A DNA stretch of 64,000 bases from Entomortierella parvispora (taxonomy: Eukaryota > Mortierellomycota > Mortierellomycetes > Mortierellales > Mortierellaceae). A program made the translations under genes and the position numbers. The DNA is taken from NCBI GenBank assembly GCA_963573315.1, contig OY752151.1:1178001-1242000 (forward strand), given 5' to 3'. Positions 43,775 to 54,585 of the stretch are shown here, in pieces (the first letter of the stretch is position 1; every line of letters starts with the position of its first letter). Below the pieces are notes generated by a model. The model was not told the DNA's origin and did not search any database. It worked only from the letters and a program-made list of their open reading frames with translations.

Positions 43775-43949
43775 CCTTGCTCTCCCTCCTGTCTTTTCCT
43801 GGTTCTTCACTCCTCTCTTCAGTCATCTCCTCCTCCTCTCTCTCTCACTCTTGCTCTCGCAACTGTCTGTACTCTCTTTTAAAGAATCGAGTACACCCTT
43901 CTCCACTCTCTCGTCCTTCCTCCCTCCTCCCCTTCACACATCCTACACA

Positions 43950-45566
43950 ATGTCTGTCACTGGATCCTCAAGCAACGAGAAGGCCTTTGTTGCCGACTTC
44001 CCCGAGGGCAAGCAAGACGATGCTGCCACCCTCAAGCCCAAGGTCGCTCTTGCCGCCTTGGAGGATGAGCAGTCCTGGAACTGGTTCACCATCCGCACCT
44101 TGATCACTTCTGGTACTGGTTTCTTCACCGATGCCTATGATGTCTTCATCATCAACTTGATCGTCCCCATGTTGGGATACGTTTACTACAAGGAGAGTGG
44201 TGGCCACATCCCCGCCGGCACTGAGGGTGCCCTCAAGGGTATGGCCTCTTTCGGTACTTTGGTCGGTCAGCTCGTCTTTGGTTACCTCGGTGACGCCTAT
44301 GGTCGTCAAAAGATCTATGGCTTGGAGTTGATGATCATTATTCTCGGTACCTTCTGCTGCGCTATGGTTGGCTCCAACGCCAAGGGTTCGACTGTCATTG
44401 AGTACTTGACCTTCTGGCGCTTCGTTCTCGGAGTCGGAATCGGTGGTGATTACCCCATGTCTGCCACTGTCACCTCCGAGTGGGCCTCTGCTGGTCGTCG
44501 CGGTCAGCTCATGTCGATCATCTTCTCCATGCAGGGTATTGGTAACATGATGGCCTCGGTTGTCACCCTCATTGTCCTTGCCATCTTCAAGTCTGCCATC
44601 ATCAGCGACGTCGACAACCTCGACTACGTGTGGCGTATCTGTGTCGGTGTCGGTTGCATCCCCGCCGTTTCCACCATCTACCTCCGTTTGACCATGCCCG
44701 AGTCTCCCCGCTACGCTATGGATGTTGAGAACGATGTTGAGAAGGCCAACGCCGCTGTCTCCCGTGCCACTGCCACCGATGTCGATAACACCACTGCTGC
44801 TGATGCTGTTGCCAACCAGACTGCCGTTGCTGATGCCAAGGCCAAGCGCAACCACAACCGCGACTTTATGGAGTACTTTTCTCGCTGGGAGAACCTCAAG
44901 GTCCTCATCGGTACTTCTTCGACCTGGTTCTTGCTCGATATTGCTTTCTACGGTATCTCCCTCAACCAGGGTTACGTTCTGAACGCCATGGGCTTCAAGG
45001 GTGACGGCACCATCTACGACTCTCTCTGGAGAACCACCCTCGGCAACTTGACTGTCTCCCTCCTTGGTTTCGTTCCCGGTTACTGGTTCACCGTCTTCTT
45101 GATCGAGAAGATGGGTCGCAAGCGCATCCAGTTCATGGGTTTCGGCATGTTGACCATCCTCTTCGCCATCTTGTCTGCTGCTTTCCACCAATTGCAAAAG
45201 ATTGTTCCCCTCTTCGTCGCCGTCTTCACTTTGGCCCAGTTCTTCTTCAACTTTGGACCCAACACCACCACCTTCGTCGTCCCCGGTGAGGTCTTCCCCA
45301 CTCGTGTCCGCGCCACTGCCCACGGTATCTCGGCTGCCTCTGGAAAGCTCGGTGCCATCTTGGCCACTTTCTTGTTCAACAAGGTCGCTGAGATTGGTGG
45401 CGAGCCCGGTCAGCATGCTTTCTTGCCCCAATTGCTCGGAATCTTTGCCGGTGTCATGGGTCTCGGTTTCTTGTGCACTTTCCTCATCCCCGAGACCAAG
45501 GGCATGTCCCTCGAGGAGATCGAGCAGCGTGGAACCAAGACTGCCGATGCCGCCGAGTCTGCTTAA
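43950..45566 (+). CDS. PHO84: High-affinity phosphate:H+ symporter, Pho84 type (MFS)
   Basis: Plasma-membrane inorganic phosphate/proton symporter of the major facilitator superfamily; 538 residues, single exon. The start is the ATG at 43950 after a CACAA context; the frame is open far upstream but that part spans the TATA box. Family signatures: SGTGFFTDAYDVFIINLI in helix 1 with the key Asp, GDAYGRQKIYG after helix 2, RFVLGVGIGGDYPMSATVTS (phosphate-porter signature), EWASAGRRGQ, LTMPESPRYAMDVE before the central cytosolic loop, ENLKVLIGTSSTWFLLDIAF, GRKRIQFMGF and GEVFPTRVRATAHGISAASG, ending with a MSLEEIEQ helix. Twelve hydrophobic segments fit. Codon use is strongly C-ending (GTC, ACC, CTC, AAG), unlike neighbours, pointing to high expression; as a by-product the antisense strand is open over its full length. 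Confidence -1.
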   Translation: MSVTGSSSNEKAFVADFPEGKQDDAATLKPKVALAALEDEQSWNWFTIRTLITSGTGFFTDAYDVFIINLIVPMLGYVYYKESGGHIPAGTEGALKGMASFGTLVGQLVFGYLGDAYGRQKIYGLELMIIILGTFCCAMVGSNAKGSTVIEYLTFWRFVLGVGIGGDYPMSATVTSEWASAGRRGQLMSIIFSMQGIGNMMASVVTLIVLAIFKSAIISDVDNLDYVWRICVGVGCIPAVSTIYLRLTMPESPRYAMDVENDVEKANAAVSRATATDVDNTTAADAVANQTAVADAKAKRNHNRDFMEYFSRWENLKVLIGTSSTWFLLDIAFYGISLNQGYVLNAMGFKGDGTIYDSLWRTTLGNLTVSLLGFVPGYWFTVFLIEKMGRKRIQFMGFGMLTILFAILSAAFHQLQKIVPLFVAVFTLAQFFFNFGPNTTTFVVPGEVFPTRVRATAHGISAASGKLGAILATFLFNKVAEIGGEPGQHAFLPQLLGIFAGVMGLGFLCTFLIPETKGMSLEEIEQRGTKTADAAESA

Positions 45567-46032
45567 ATTTGTGGATTCTTTCCACCAACAAAATTGCAAC
45601 TCTTGCTTGGGTTGCGTGTATATCCCCCCATCATAACTAGCTTAGAACCATCTCTTGCATTGTCTTTTCGCTTAGTTTGCATTGTACTTTTATCATAAAA
45701 CGAAAAACATCTACAAACATGAAACCTTCCTTGCCTTGTCTTCAGGCTGCACTTGTTTGACTCTTGGTGTAAAAATCTCTCTCCTCTTCTCTCCCCCTTC
45801 AAAAAAAAAAAAAAAAAAAAAGCCATGATCCTGTTGCTACTTGGTCTTGAGATAGGGACTCTCATCTCATAGAGGCATTCTTTCACCCAAGGAAAAGGAC
45901 ATTCAATGGAGATGGTTTATTCTGTTTTCCGTTTTGTCTCCGAACAGCCTCCATTGTATCATCATCGCAACAAATTGATCTGGCGCAAAATTGAGTACAG
46001 GCAACAAAAATCAGGCCTCCCTGTGAGGCTCG
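45567..46032. other. Convergent 3' region of PHO84 and DMC1
   Basis: 466 bases. PHO84 3' UTR with TGTATATC (45617-45624), a Pumilio-like octamer. A-run of about 20 at 45801-45820. No gene seen. Confidence -1.
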
Positions 46033-47877
46033 TTAGTTGGTGTCGACAATGCCACCAGTTGAGATAGCGTACGCTATTAAACAAGGAATAGTGCGGTCTG
46101 TCAATGGTTTGCTTTGGGACAAATAAAACCAATTGGCGTGGCGTTGAATGAAACTTACGCGCCTCAGCCTCGGGCACATCAGGACTGTCATACACTTTAG
46201 CAATTCGTTCTTCTCCTCTGCCCTTTCGAAGGTAGAGTCGAGTAGTCGAAGCGTGGGCCTATACCATAGTCCATTTCAGTTCAGTCTGACACCTGGAAGT
46301 GTTCTACCACAACGAATAATAGCCAGAATGTTGTACCATGATGTGACCTCCAACTGGTTTCTTCGGGTCGGCCACAAAAGTCATTCCTGCGCCAGGATCT
46401 GACTGAACCTGGTTCGTGAGGTAAACCGCGACGTTGAACTCTTCCGCAATCTTGGTCAGTCGACTTAACATTTGGTTCAGCTTTTGCTGACGCTCTGAGA
46501 GTTCGCCTCGACCAGAGAAATCGGTGCGAAAGAGTGCAATGATGCTGTCGATCACCTATTTACGACAGTTTTCCATTGTTCAGATAAAATCACTGTTGGA
46601 ACTTGTAATTGAGAACGCACTGACACTCACCAAGAGGCGAAAGATGCCCTTCTCCTCTGCAAACCGAGCTGCAATCTCGGTGATGAGATCCATCTGGTGT
46701 TCAGAGTTGTAGGCTCGAGCAACGAGAATGTTTTCAAGTGCTGCCTCAGAGTCGATGCCAAAGCGATCAGCGATGGCCTTGATTCTCTCGTGACGAAATG
46801 TACCCTCAGTGTCAATGTAGGCCGCCTAGAAAATTGGTGGCAAGTGAGTTTTTTTTTGCGCGGATTCAAAGTGGTTCGATTTAAGAGACAAGGACAAGCA
46901 CTTACCTTGCCATTGCCACCACCCATCGCCACTGGAAGTTGGGCCATTACGCACAGAGTATGACCAATCTGAGTCTTTCCTGTCCGGAACTCTCCAAAAG
47001 CCTCAGTGATCGCCATTGTCTGGATGCCACCTATAACATTGTTTTTGAATGTAAGGTTGGCTGTTACACCACCAGTAAGATTCATTCTGCGAGGCCATAC
47101 CTCCTATAAGCTCGTCTAGTTGCTTGGCCCCAGTAGAGATAGTCATGACCTTCTTGCGCTGAACACTGTACTCCAGCCCGGTAATGAAGGAGGTGCTGCT
47201 GAGCTTGGCCGCGGCCTCCTTAAGCTTGTCGACCTTGGCCTGCCAACACAGTATTGCGAACACACATCCCGATCGTAAACGGGATCAAGAAATTACGTGA
47301 ACCCATTGTTATTTTTCCGTCATCCTTACCTCAGAGAATCCTTTGATACGGCAAAGGGTCTTCTTGGTCATCATCTGAACGCACTAAACTCGGCGGAGAG
47401 GCGAAGAGGCGAACTCTGTCAGACTCCTTTTTTCACTCGCGCTCTTTGGTACCAACCTCGACAACCAAATGCCATCCGTGGCACGAGAAGGCGCAAAGGT
47501 GATTACCTGGACAGTACAAACACCAGCCTGCTTGAGCTTCGTGATGTCTGCTGCGTTGATTCCATGGTTTTGAAGGTCGTCAACCACTACAAGGTTGAAA
47601 AGGCAGAAAAGGTTCAGTTGCCACCAAATTCAGGAGAGGCATATCGTTTTAACTTGTTCTTTTGTCCTGTAGGTTACGAGTAAAGTCCATATCCTAGTTC
47701 ATGGTGGTGTGGAGAGAATGATAGTATTAGTTGCCGACAGTGTGGGAAACAAACAAAAGGACGGCTACAGCACAGGCCGCAGACTAACATCTCACACGCG
47801 TTGTTTGTTCGCACCTCTTCCTCCTCCTCGATCGCGTCTTCTTGATCACAAACAACTTGATCCTTAGTAGAGGACAT
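46033..47877 (-). CDS. DMC1: Meiotic recombinase Dmc1
   Basis: RecA/Rad51-family recombinase that performs strand exchange between homologues in meiosis. Ten minus-strand exons: 47877-47815, 47693-47678, 47586-47507, 47374-47330, 47239-47101, 47030-46906, 46825-46631, 46555-46337, 46258-46159, 46073-46033. The product is 340 residues, the usual Dmc1 length. The HhH domain reads [20 protein letters not shown] and [14 protein letters not shown]. Walker A GEFRTGKT is at 127-134 and Walker B is LLVIDSI. The loop-2 region [20 protein letters not shown] and ending [16 protein letters not shown] distinguish Dmc1 from Rad51. Exon 2 is only 16 nt (encodes DMDFT plus one base) and is needed to restore frame and the acidic DxDxx(L)VDDLQ segment. 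Two residues appear missing before MMTKKTL relative to the family. The neighbouring upstream gene on this strand ends 283 bases away. Confidence -1.
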
Positions 47878-48160
47878 TTTAGACGTCAAGATGTATGGGC
47901 TGGGGTTTGAGAAGAGATCAAGTATTACGAAAGACGAACGGGATAGATGGGAGAAGACAAGAGGAGAAAAAGGGAAAAAAGGAATTTTCGCTGTACAAGT
48001 TTTTCTTTTGGTTTATTTCCTTTGGTGGGAGAGTGTGCTGTTTTACAAGGGAGAAGAGGGGGCATCGAGTCTAAAAGGGTGGCATTTGTATCAAACAAAG
48101 GGGAAAAAAGACGATGGCAGGTATAGGTCGGGAAAAAAGCCTGGGGGGTTGACCAAGCTC

Positions 48161-49728
48161 CTACGCCGTCGTCATTTGGAGACCAGCAGGAAGGCGCCTG
48201 CTGCTGGCGTGATCTGGCGATGTGGGGAGTCCCAAGGTCGAAACACTTCCAACCTTGATCTCGTTCACACTACCATCCGAATACGAAGCCTGGGAGACAG
48301 ATGAAGGTTTGCCGTAATCCATCATCGAGTCGTCAACACCATTGATCGAGGCAGACTCCTTCTCGTCCATGTGCCCATAGCAAGCCTCTCCGAGCTCGGC
48401 AAGATCCAAGCCGCGCTGTTCGAGATCAGCTTCAACACGAAGTGTCAGACCGGGGATCTTGTTCATGATGAAGAGAATCAAGAAGGTGACACAGAAGGAC
48501 CAGGACAATCCAGCGCAAGAGTCGGCTAATTGGTAAGCGACTTGAATCCAGTGGCGATCCAACCAGCCTCCATTAATCACCGTGACTCCGTCCAAAGCAG
48601 CGACCCACTTCTGAGCAAAGACTCCGGTCAAGATGTTTCCGACAATTCCACCCACACCGTGAACTGCAAAGACATCAAAAGCATCATCGTACTTGAGATG
48701 ATGCTTCAGGCGGACAGCACAGTTACAGGCAACAGAGCCCAAGAATCCAATGGCGACACTTGATGCAGGAGAGACGAATCCTGATCCTGGAGTGATGGCA
48801 ACAAGACCTGCAACGGCTCCAGAACAGAACCCAAGGACAGACAGTTTGCGATCATGACGATAGTCCAAAAGAACCCAGGTAATGCCTCCGACAGATGCGG
48901 CCAAGTTGGTGACTACACAAGCCATAACAGCCCTCAAGTTGGCAGAGAGAGCAGAGCCGCCGTTAAAGCCAAACCAACCGAACCAGATGAAGCAGGTACC
49001 GATGACAACGTTGCTCATAGAGTGAGGGCGGAAGTCCTTATGATCACCGGAACGGCGACCCAAGACCAAAGCGTAGGCCAAAGCAGCACCGCCAGACGAA
49101 ATATGGACAGGCGTGCCACCTGCGAAATCCAGCCCGCCCATGACAAAACTCCAGCCATTTCCACTCCAGGTCCAGCAGGCGATAAAGTCGTACACGAAGG
49201 TGGTCCAGAGAAAGATGAAGACGAGGGTAGGAAGGATACGACCGCGTTCGGCAGCGGCACCGATGGCGAGGGCTGGGGTCAAGGCAGCAAACATGCCCTG
49301 GAACAGCATGAAGACAATGTCAGGCACCTTTGGAGAACCAGCAGACGGCTGATCCAAAACACCTCTGAAGAAGGCGTTGTCAAAGTTCCCAATCATTCTC
49401 CCGCCAGTTTTGCTGAATGCTAATGAAAATCCGAACAAGAACCACTTTTTTTTTTTTTTTTTTGTGAAGAGAAGGCATGGATCAAACATGGTGTTAGTTC
49501 GTAGTGCTCTTTAATCATGTCGAAACTGATCTCCGTGAAAAGTACCTGGACTGAGACGACGGCGACTGAACAGCAGGACAGCATGATCAACGAAAGTGCG
49601 TTCTTCTTGCGGGCCATGCCAGAGTAGAAGTAGCCAATGCCGGGGATCATGAGCCAGACAAGGGCGGTTGATGTCATTGTCCAGGCAATATCACCCGGTT
49701 CGTAGTGTGGAGCAGTTGTGCCATCCAT
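48161..49728 (-). CDS. Ammonium transporter (AMT/MEP family)
   Basis: Plasma-membrane ammonium channel/transporter of the Amt/Mep/Rh family. Exons 49728-49546 and 49444-48161; 488 residues. Eleven hydrophobic helices. Hallmarks: LVWLMIPGIGYFYSGMARKK at the N-terminus, ALAIGAAAERGRILP, WTWSGNGWSF with pore residues, DFAGGTPVHISSG with the first pore His (H175), GFNGGSALSAN, FCSGAVAGLVAITPGSGFV, and DVFAVHGVGGIVGN with the second pore His (H323). The cytosolic tail from about 420 is Ser-rich with ASINGVDDSMMDYG. The 101-nt intron is unusual: its acceptor AG is preceded by 18 A, with the pyrimidine tract (CTTCTCTTC) upstream of that run and a CTAAC branch site about 50 bases from the acceptor. 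Frame joining at VSVQ|WFLFGFSLAFSKT is dictated by the family. Confidence -1.
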
Positions 49729-52700
49729 TTTTCAGAAGGGGGAGGGGGGTGGTGGATGATGAATGAAGGAGAAGGCGAAGAAGGTTGTTGGCGAAGGTTG
49801 AGAGTGATTATCCGTTGAAGAGGAAGTGTATTGCTGACCTGCACCAGAGGATGCAGTAGGATTGGGAATGGAGACGGTTGAAGTTGGAGGTGAGAGGGAA
49901 AGAGAGGAGCAGATGATGAAAGAGAGGGGGAAGACACAAGTATTTATACAAAGAAAACAAAGGGCCAATTTGATTTCGATCTGGCTGTCTGCGTTGTCAC
50001 TCGGAGATCGCTCCGTTGGGCAATACCAAGGGATTGCATCCCCACACAACACGGACACAGGCGCAAACAAACAGGGAGGCAAACAAACATCATCAAACAC
50101 CATGATACTGTTGTCCATTCAATTGGGGTCCATTCTTTGAACCCTGTCCTGTGTCTCCCCCGAATGTATCCGTGGTTCATTCAGTGAGCACCACCACGAG
50201 GACACCTTATCCATCTCCGGGGCATCGATAGGAAGGAAAATCAAGGTCTCGCAGATAGGGGATACACCCGGGGCTCACCTCCATCTTCTTTCACTCTCGC
50301 GTATACTCACAAGGAGAACTTGAGTCTATCATCGAAAAAGGCAGAACATGGGGGAACAAGCTGTCTGTTGTTCGCTTTCTGTGCTCTCTCTTTCTTTCTC
50401 TCTTCTCCCTCGCTCTCCGTCTCTCTCCCTCTTTCTCTCATCCATTGTCAGCCTGGCAATTGAAGTGCAGTGCAGATGTGCTGCCCCAACTGCTCCTTGC
50501 CTTCCTGTAATCCAGCTCCAGTACTTTGTCCTGCAGTGTCAATGTCATCCTGTACTGCTCGTCCATTCTTCTCGGAAAAATGAACTCGTTTGGGCTGAGC
50601 CAAGCCAGGCTAGACTGTAACTGGTGAATCCCAGTGCACAAAAATATCCATACGAGTTGGCCCCGTTCTTTTCTTGATCCCTCCAGGATTTTCCTCTCCG
50701 TCTTCGTAGTACTGTACTTACTTGCTTTCGATCGAACCGAGAAAAAAGAATTCTGGAAGGGGGGATTGAAAAAGAAAGGAGACGAGACAAGACCCTGAAG
50801 GGCGGAGGAGCATTGATTTCTTCCTGCAGCAATCAACGACAGTCGAAATAAAGGAGTTCCATCCCTCTATCCAGGTGGGCTTAGAATGCTACTGCGTGTA
50901 TCTATGCATGTGGATGGGGACGCATTGGCCACAACAGCGCTTGCAGACTAGAGAGAAAAAGGAGGGACGTCCTTATCGTCATAAGCAAAAGAGCCTTTGC
51001 AAACACCTGAGTGAGCATGTTTGATTCCGTCTCTGGCATGTGCAAAGATAAACAGCCTGTGGCTTGGCACCCACGCAGGCGTCTGATTGGCTGGGCCAAT
51101 GGATGCACGCGAGCGCCACCATGAGTCGGAAACACAAACACGCGTGCACACACACGGTCGCGTCGTGTTTCCTCCTGGTGTTCTCTTATTCTGTTGTTAC
51201 ACTCCCACCCATCCACCTGTAAGATTAATGATGGGATTGTTGTTTGTTGTTTCTCTCATCTCTCTTACCACAATCGATGTTTGCTCTCTGCTCGTCGATC
51301 CATGGTCCCTCCGGTTTTTTGTGGGGAGGGCTTATTGTAAAGTGAACCATGAGCAACAAGTTCCGTGCCTTGATCTTTTGAAGCGCTTACCTCAATTTCT
51401 CCGAGGTACTTCGTTTGCTTACCCCACAAAATACCAAATCGAGACATTGTCCTCTGCACCTCTCTCCAAAACGCGTGTTTCCCTTCGCCGATGTTTTAAT
51501 TTCAATTTTCGGATCTACTTTTTGCATTTCCGAGAAAAGAGAGATGCAACCGTTTCCTCGGGTAAGGGGACAGGTATGTCATCATTACCTTAGCCACAAA
51601 GGAAAACTCAATCTCATCTCTGAAAGAGTTGTAGACTCATGACGCTATCCTCTGTTTCGGAGGAGTGAGAGGGTATCGCGCCGTAACGAGCCCTCATCTC
51701 TCGCTGCATGCATGCCTGGTCTTCTTCCAAGGTGTCATTAGGGGCAGGGGGAGCTGCAGGAGTGGATCTCGTTTATTCTCGTCCTAAACACGATGTTCCT
51801 CGCTTGATCCTGACTGAGAGCCTCATTTTCTTCAGCATGCTGCACACAGACCTTGCGATGCTATTCTCGACACATTTCATTTCTATTGGCGTGTTTCTAT
51901 ATTTCTATAGAGAATGTTGAACACAGGGGCCAGAAATAGTATCTTACGATAGGTCTCCGTTATTCACAGCTGTTTTGGAGGGACAGGTCGATCAGGGTAC
52001 CTTTTTGCTCCAATCTCTTAAACAGGCGTACAGCACCTAGACTTTGTTACAGCTCCTCAATGAAGCGAGCCGATCTCACTGTCACATCTACTTCCCGATT
52101 ATCGCCAGTCATCTCAAACAAAGCTTTTTGGTCATCGTTCGATTCAAGACTGTATCTGTCGATTTAGATCTTCGAATTTCGCTGTAGTTGGAGGGCCGTG
52201 GCGGGATGGCAGTTATTAATAGTTACAATGGTTGCAAGACAAGATTCGGCGAAAAAATTGTTCCTAGATAAAAGTCGCGTTGGTCATGTTGCAACTGCAC
52301 GCAAGTAGCTGGATGATGACAATTGCACCGGATTTCGCATTTTAAGTAAGCACAGTCCAAAGAGCCATTACGGCATCGGTAGCTGTGGGTGTCAGTGCAC
52401 GCTAACAAGGCCCAAGTAACCAGATGAATATAACCCCGGGACTAACATTCACTCGTTTCACAACACATCCTCAGGTCAGGAAGGATTGAACCACATTGGC
52501 CGAACATCGGAAAAGTCTGTGTGCAAAGACTTCGTGCTTTTAGTCCTTCAGCATAGTCTAAAATTCCCGCATGAATCCTGCAGAGAGGAGAAGGTATACA
52601 ATTTTGATGTTGGCAAGACCGTGAGAAGTTCAAAAAAAGAAAAGAAAAAAAAAAAAAAAAAAAAACGCGTGACTTGTGCACGCCACCAATTTCCAACGGG

Positions 52701-52857
52701 TGGCTTTGCAACCTGTCTCTTGGCGCTCGCCTTGTGTCGCTTCGTCATTCTTCGCCTTCCAAGCCATTTTCGTTCAAATACCGCCCGTGAAGCAAGGACT
52801 TTTTCATCAGGATCTCAGCCCACAGAGAGCGCGCCTGTTCATTCTCCAATCATCATC
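49729..52857. other. 3.1-kb divergent region upstream of ammonium transporter
   Basis: Contains the transporter promoter: CTTATC (GATAAG reversed) at 50206-50211 and TTATC near 49808 are GATA-factor-type sites, as expected for nitrogen-controlled genes, though such hexamers are common. A CT-rich stretch lies at 50380-50445. At 51086-51100 is a near-palindrome ATTGGCTGGGCCAAT (paired CCAAT boxes). An A-rich run near 52628-52664 lies in the UTR region of the next gene. Frames such as 51087-51593 are open but have no coding character; no gene called. Confidence -1.
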
Positions 52858-54585
52858 ATGGATCCAGTCGAGACTCTGTTCTCTATCCCACACATCGTCA
52901 CCGCCATCGGCGCAAATCTCCGTCTGCAGGATCTGACGAGTTGCGCCCGCGTCAACAGTTCATGGTATCGACTTTTTTCTTTTGAGCTCAAACTCCGGGA
53001 TGGCCCAGTCCAGCCCTTTAGGGAAAATCTGAGGGTCGACAATAATCTTGTCTGGATGGTCAGTCGTCATCAAAGCTCTAGTCGAACGCGAGAGGAAGCA
53101 TGGAGTGCGAATAGAGCCGATATCGACAGGAGCACATTCATATTCACAATGCAGGAGCCAGGCTTCAACAACAATACCGCGGGCGTTTCAACTGGATCGG
53201 GACAAGAGCAGGGAGAGGCACTGGGGGACGAAGGAATGTCTTCATCATCGTTACCACAATTTATTAATCTCGAAGTTTTGGAGGACACGGTCGCCTCAAG
53301 AGCTTATTGGGGAAGGCGGTTTTCAAAAGTACGTGCTCTGGCCCATATTGCGATGCACACCAACAATGAGGTAGAAAAACAGCGACTATTGAGGAGGCCC
53401 TTTCTGGCACAAATCCTGGGCCGCCTTCCTTCGACGATCGTAAGCCTGGAGCTGAATATCATGAACGACTGGTATGAAAGCGAGGCCATCTTGGATATGA
53501 GTCCCTTTGAACCTTGGGTCTATGATTCGTTAGCGACCCTGCGATTGGAACTGGGCGGGAGCTCCCTTAACAATAGACGGTTATTGGATTGGTTCCTGCA
53601 GCGATGTCCAGCTCTTTATCAGTTTGACTATTTGAGCATGGCACCCTTTGACAGTATCCCAGCTCTGGACTTGAGTCATTGTTTAAAGCTCGAGCTCCTC
53701 ACGATCCAGGGAGAGATGGAGCCACGTCAATTTGTGTCAATGGTCCATTCTGTTCCCCATCTGAGGGATTTCACCTTGATCGACTCTCAAGATATCAGCG
53801 CCGTCCTTTGGCAGGCTCTCTTGCCCCATTCCAGTACCTTAGAGTCTTTACAATTGCAGGGCGCGGCCGTCTCCAGCGGAGTGATATCGTCCATCTTACA
53901 GAATTGGGCCGGACTACAACATTTCTCAGCAGTGGAGGACGAGAATGGTTATTTGAGGGCTTGCCTCGATCTCTCGGATATGTTTTCATCGCCCTGGGTC
54001 TGGACCTGTCTTGGCCTAAAGACTCTTTCCCTCCATCTGTTGCATGGAACGTTGCCGACCATTACCCCTCAGGAGAACGCCATCTTCACGGACGAGGCTC
54101 TAAACGAACTCTCGGCAAAGTATCCCAGGGCGCACCGGGATGTCCTTCGAGTCTACCTCCAGCTTAGTCTTCTTACGGAATTGGAAAGCTTGCAGGTTTT
54201 CATGGTCCGTCCACTCTTACCAGCCGACGAAGAGGGTACCGCACAGACGGGATCGCTAACGTGCAAAGATGAAGAGGTGGCACACGCGATGGTGGGACTT
54301 GATTACTCAATCGAATCGGGTTTGGAGCTTCTTGCGCCATTGAAGAAGCTAAGGCTATTGGAGATCCAACTGGATGAGGACTGCACTGAATACGCCACAC
54401 GGATTGGACAAGCCGAGGTAGAGTGGATGGCGGAGAACTGGCCCTCCTTGCGCCTGATTCAGTACGGGAACAAGGATTCTGACCTGGGAGAGATTGCGGG
54501 TCCTCTAGAATGGCTTCAATCACAGCTACCCGGACTGGAGGTGGCTCATATACCGCGTCGAGTTACCGTTGAGAGGCAAGATTGA
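52858..54585 (+). CDS. F-box-like protein with leucine-rich repeats
   Basis: Single exon, 575 residues from the ATG at 52858. The frame stays open upstream through an A-run, which is untranslated in my reading. The F-box-like N-terminus is LFSIPHIVTAIGANLRLQDL followed by TSCARVNSSWYRLFS. An acidic Ser/Gly linker covers about 105-135. The remaining 430 residues show irregular leucine-rich repeats (LGRLPSTIVSLELNI, VPHLRDFTLIDSQD, STLESLQLQGAAV, LGLKTLSLHLLHG, LKKLRLLEIQLDED). The substrate-receptor role in an SCF ligase is inferred. It is not closely similar to the protein at 3367, although both follow the same plan common in Mortierella-type genomes. Confidence -1.
   Translation: MDPVETLFSIPHIVTAIGANLRLQDLTSCARVNSSWYRLFSFELKLRDGPVQPFRENLRVDNNLVWMVSRHQSSSRTREEAWSANRADIDRSTFIFTMQEPGFNNNTAGVSTGSGQEQGEALGDEGMSSSSLPQFINLEVLEDTVASRAYWGRRFSKVRALAHIAMHTNNEVEKQRLLRRPFLAQILGRLPSTIVSLELNIMNDWYESEAILDMSPFEPWVYDSLATLRLELGGSSLNNRRLLDWFLQRCPALYQFDYLSMAPFDSIPALDLSHCLKLELLTIQGEMEPRQFVSMVHSVPHLRDFTLIDSQDISAVLWQALLPHSSTLESLQLQGAAVSSGVISSILQNWAGLQHFSAVEDENGYLRACLDLSDMFSSPWVWTCLGLKTLSLHLLHGTLPTITPQENAIFTDEALNELSAKYPRAHRDVLRVYLQLSLLTELESLQVFMVRPLLPADEEGTAQTGSLTCKDEEVAHAMVGLDYSIESGLELLAPLKKLRLLEIQLDEDCTEYATRIGQAEVEWMAENWPSLRLIQYGNKDSDLGEIAGPLEWLQSQLPGLEVAHIPRRVTVERQD

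Noticed and set aside
43467-43949. N-terminal extension of the PHO84 frame
   Set aside because: It would translate the CCAAT cluster and the TATA box at 43767-43774; the family start matches the ATG at 43950.
43968-45599. 543-codon open frame antisense to PHO84
   Set aside because: It exactly mirrors the transporter. The sense codons almost never use TTA, CTA or TCA, so stops cannot appear in that antisense frame; the product is Glu/Asp/Gly-rich with no domain.
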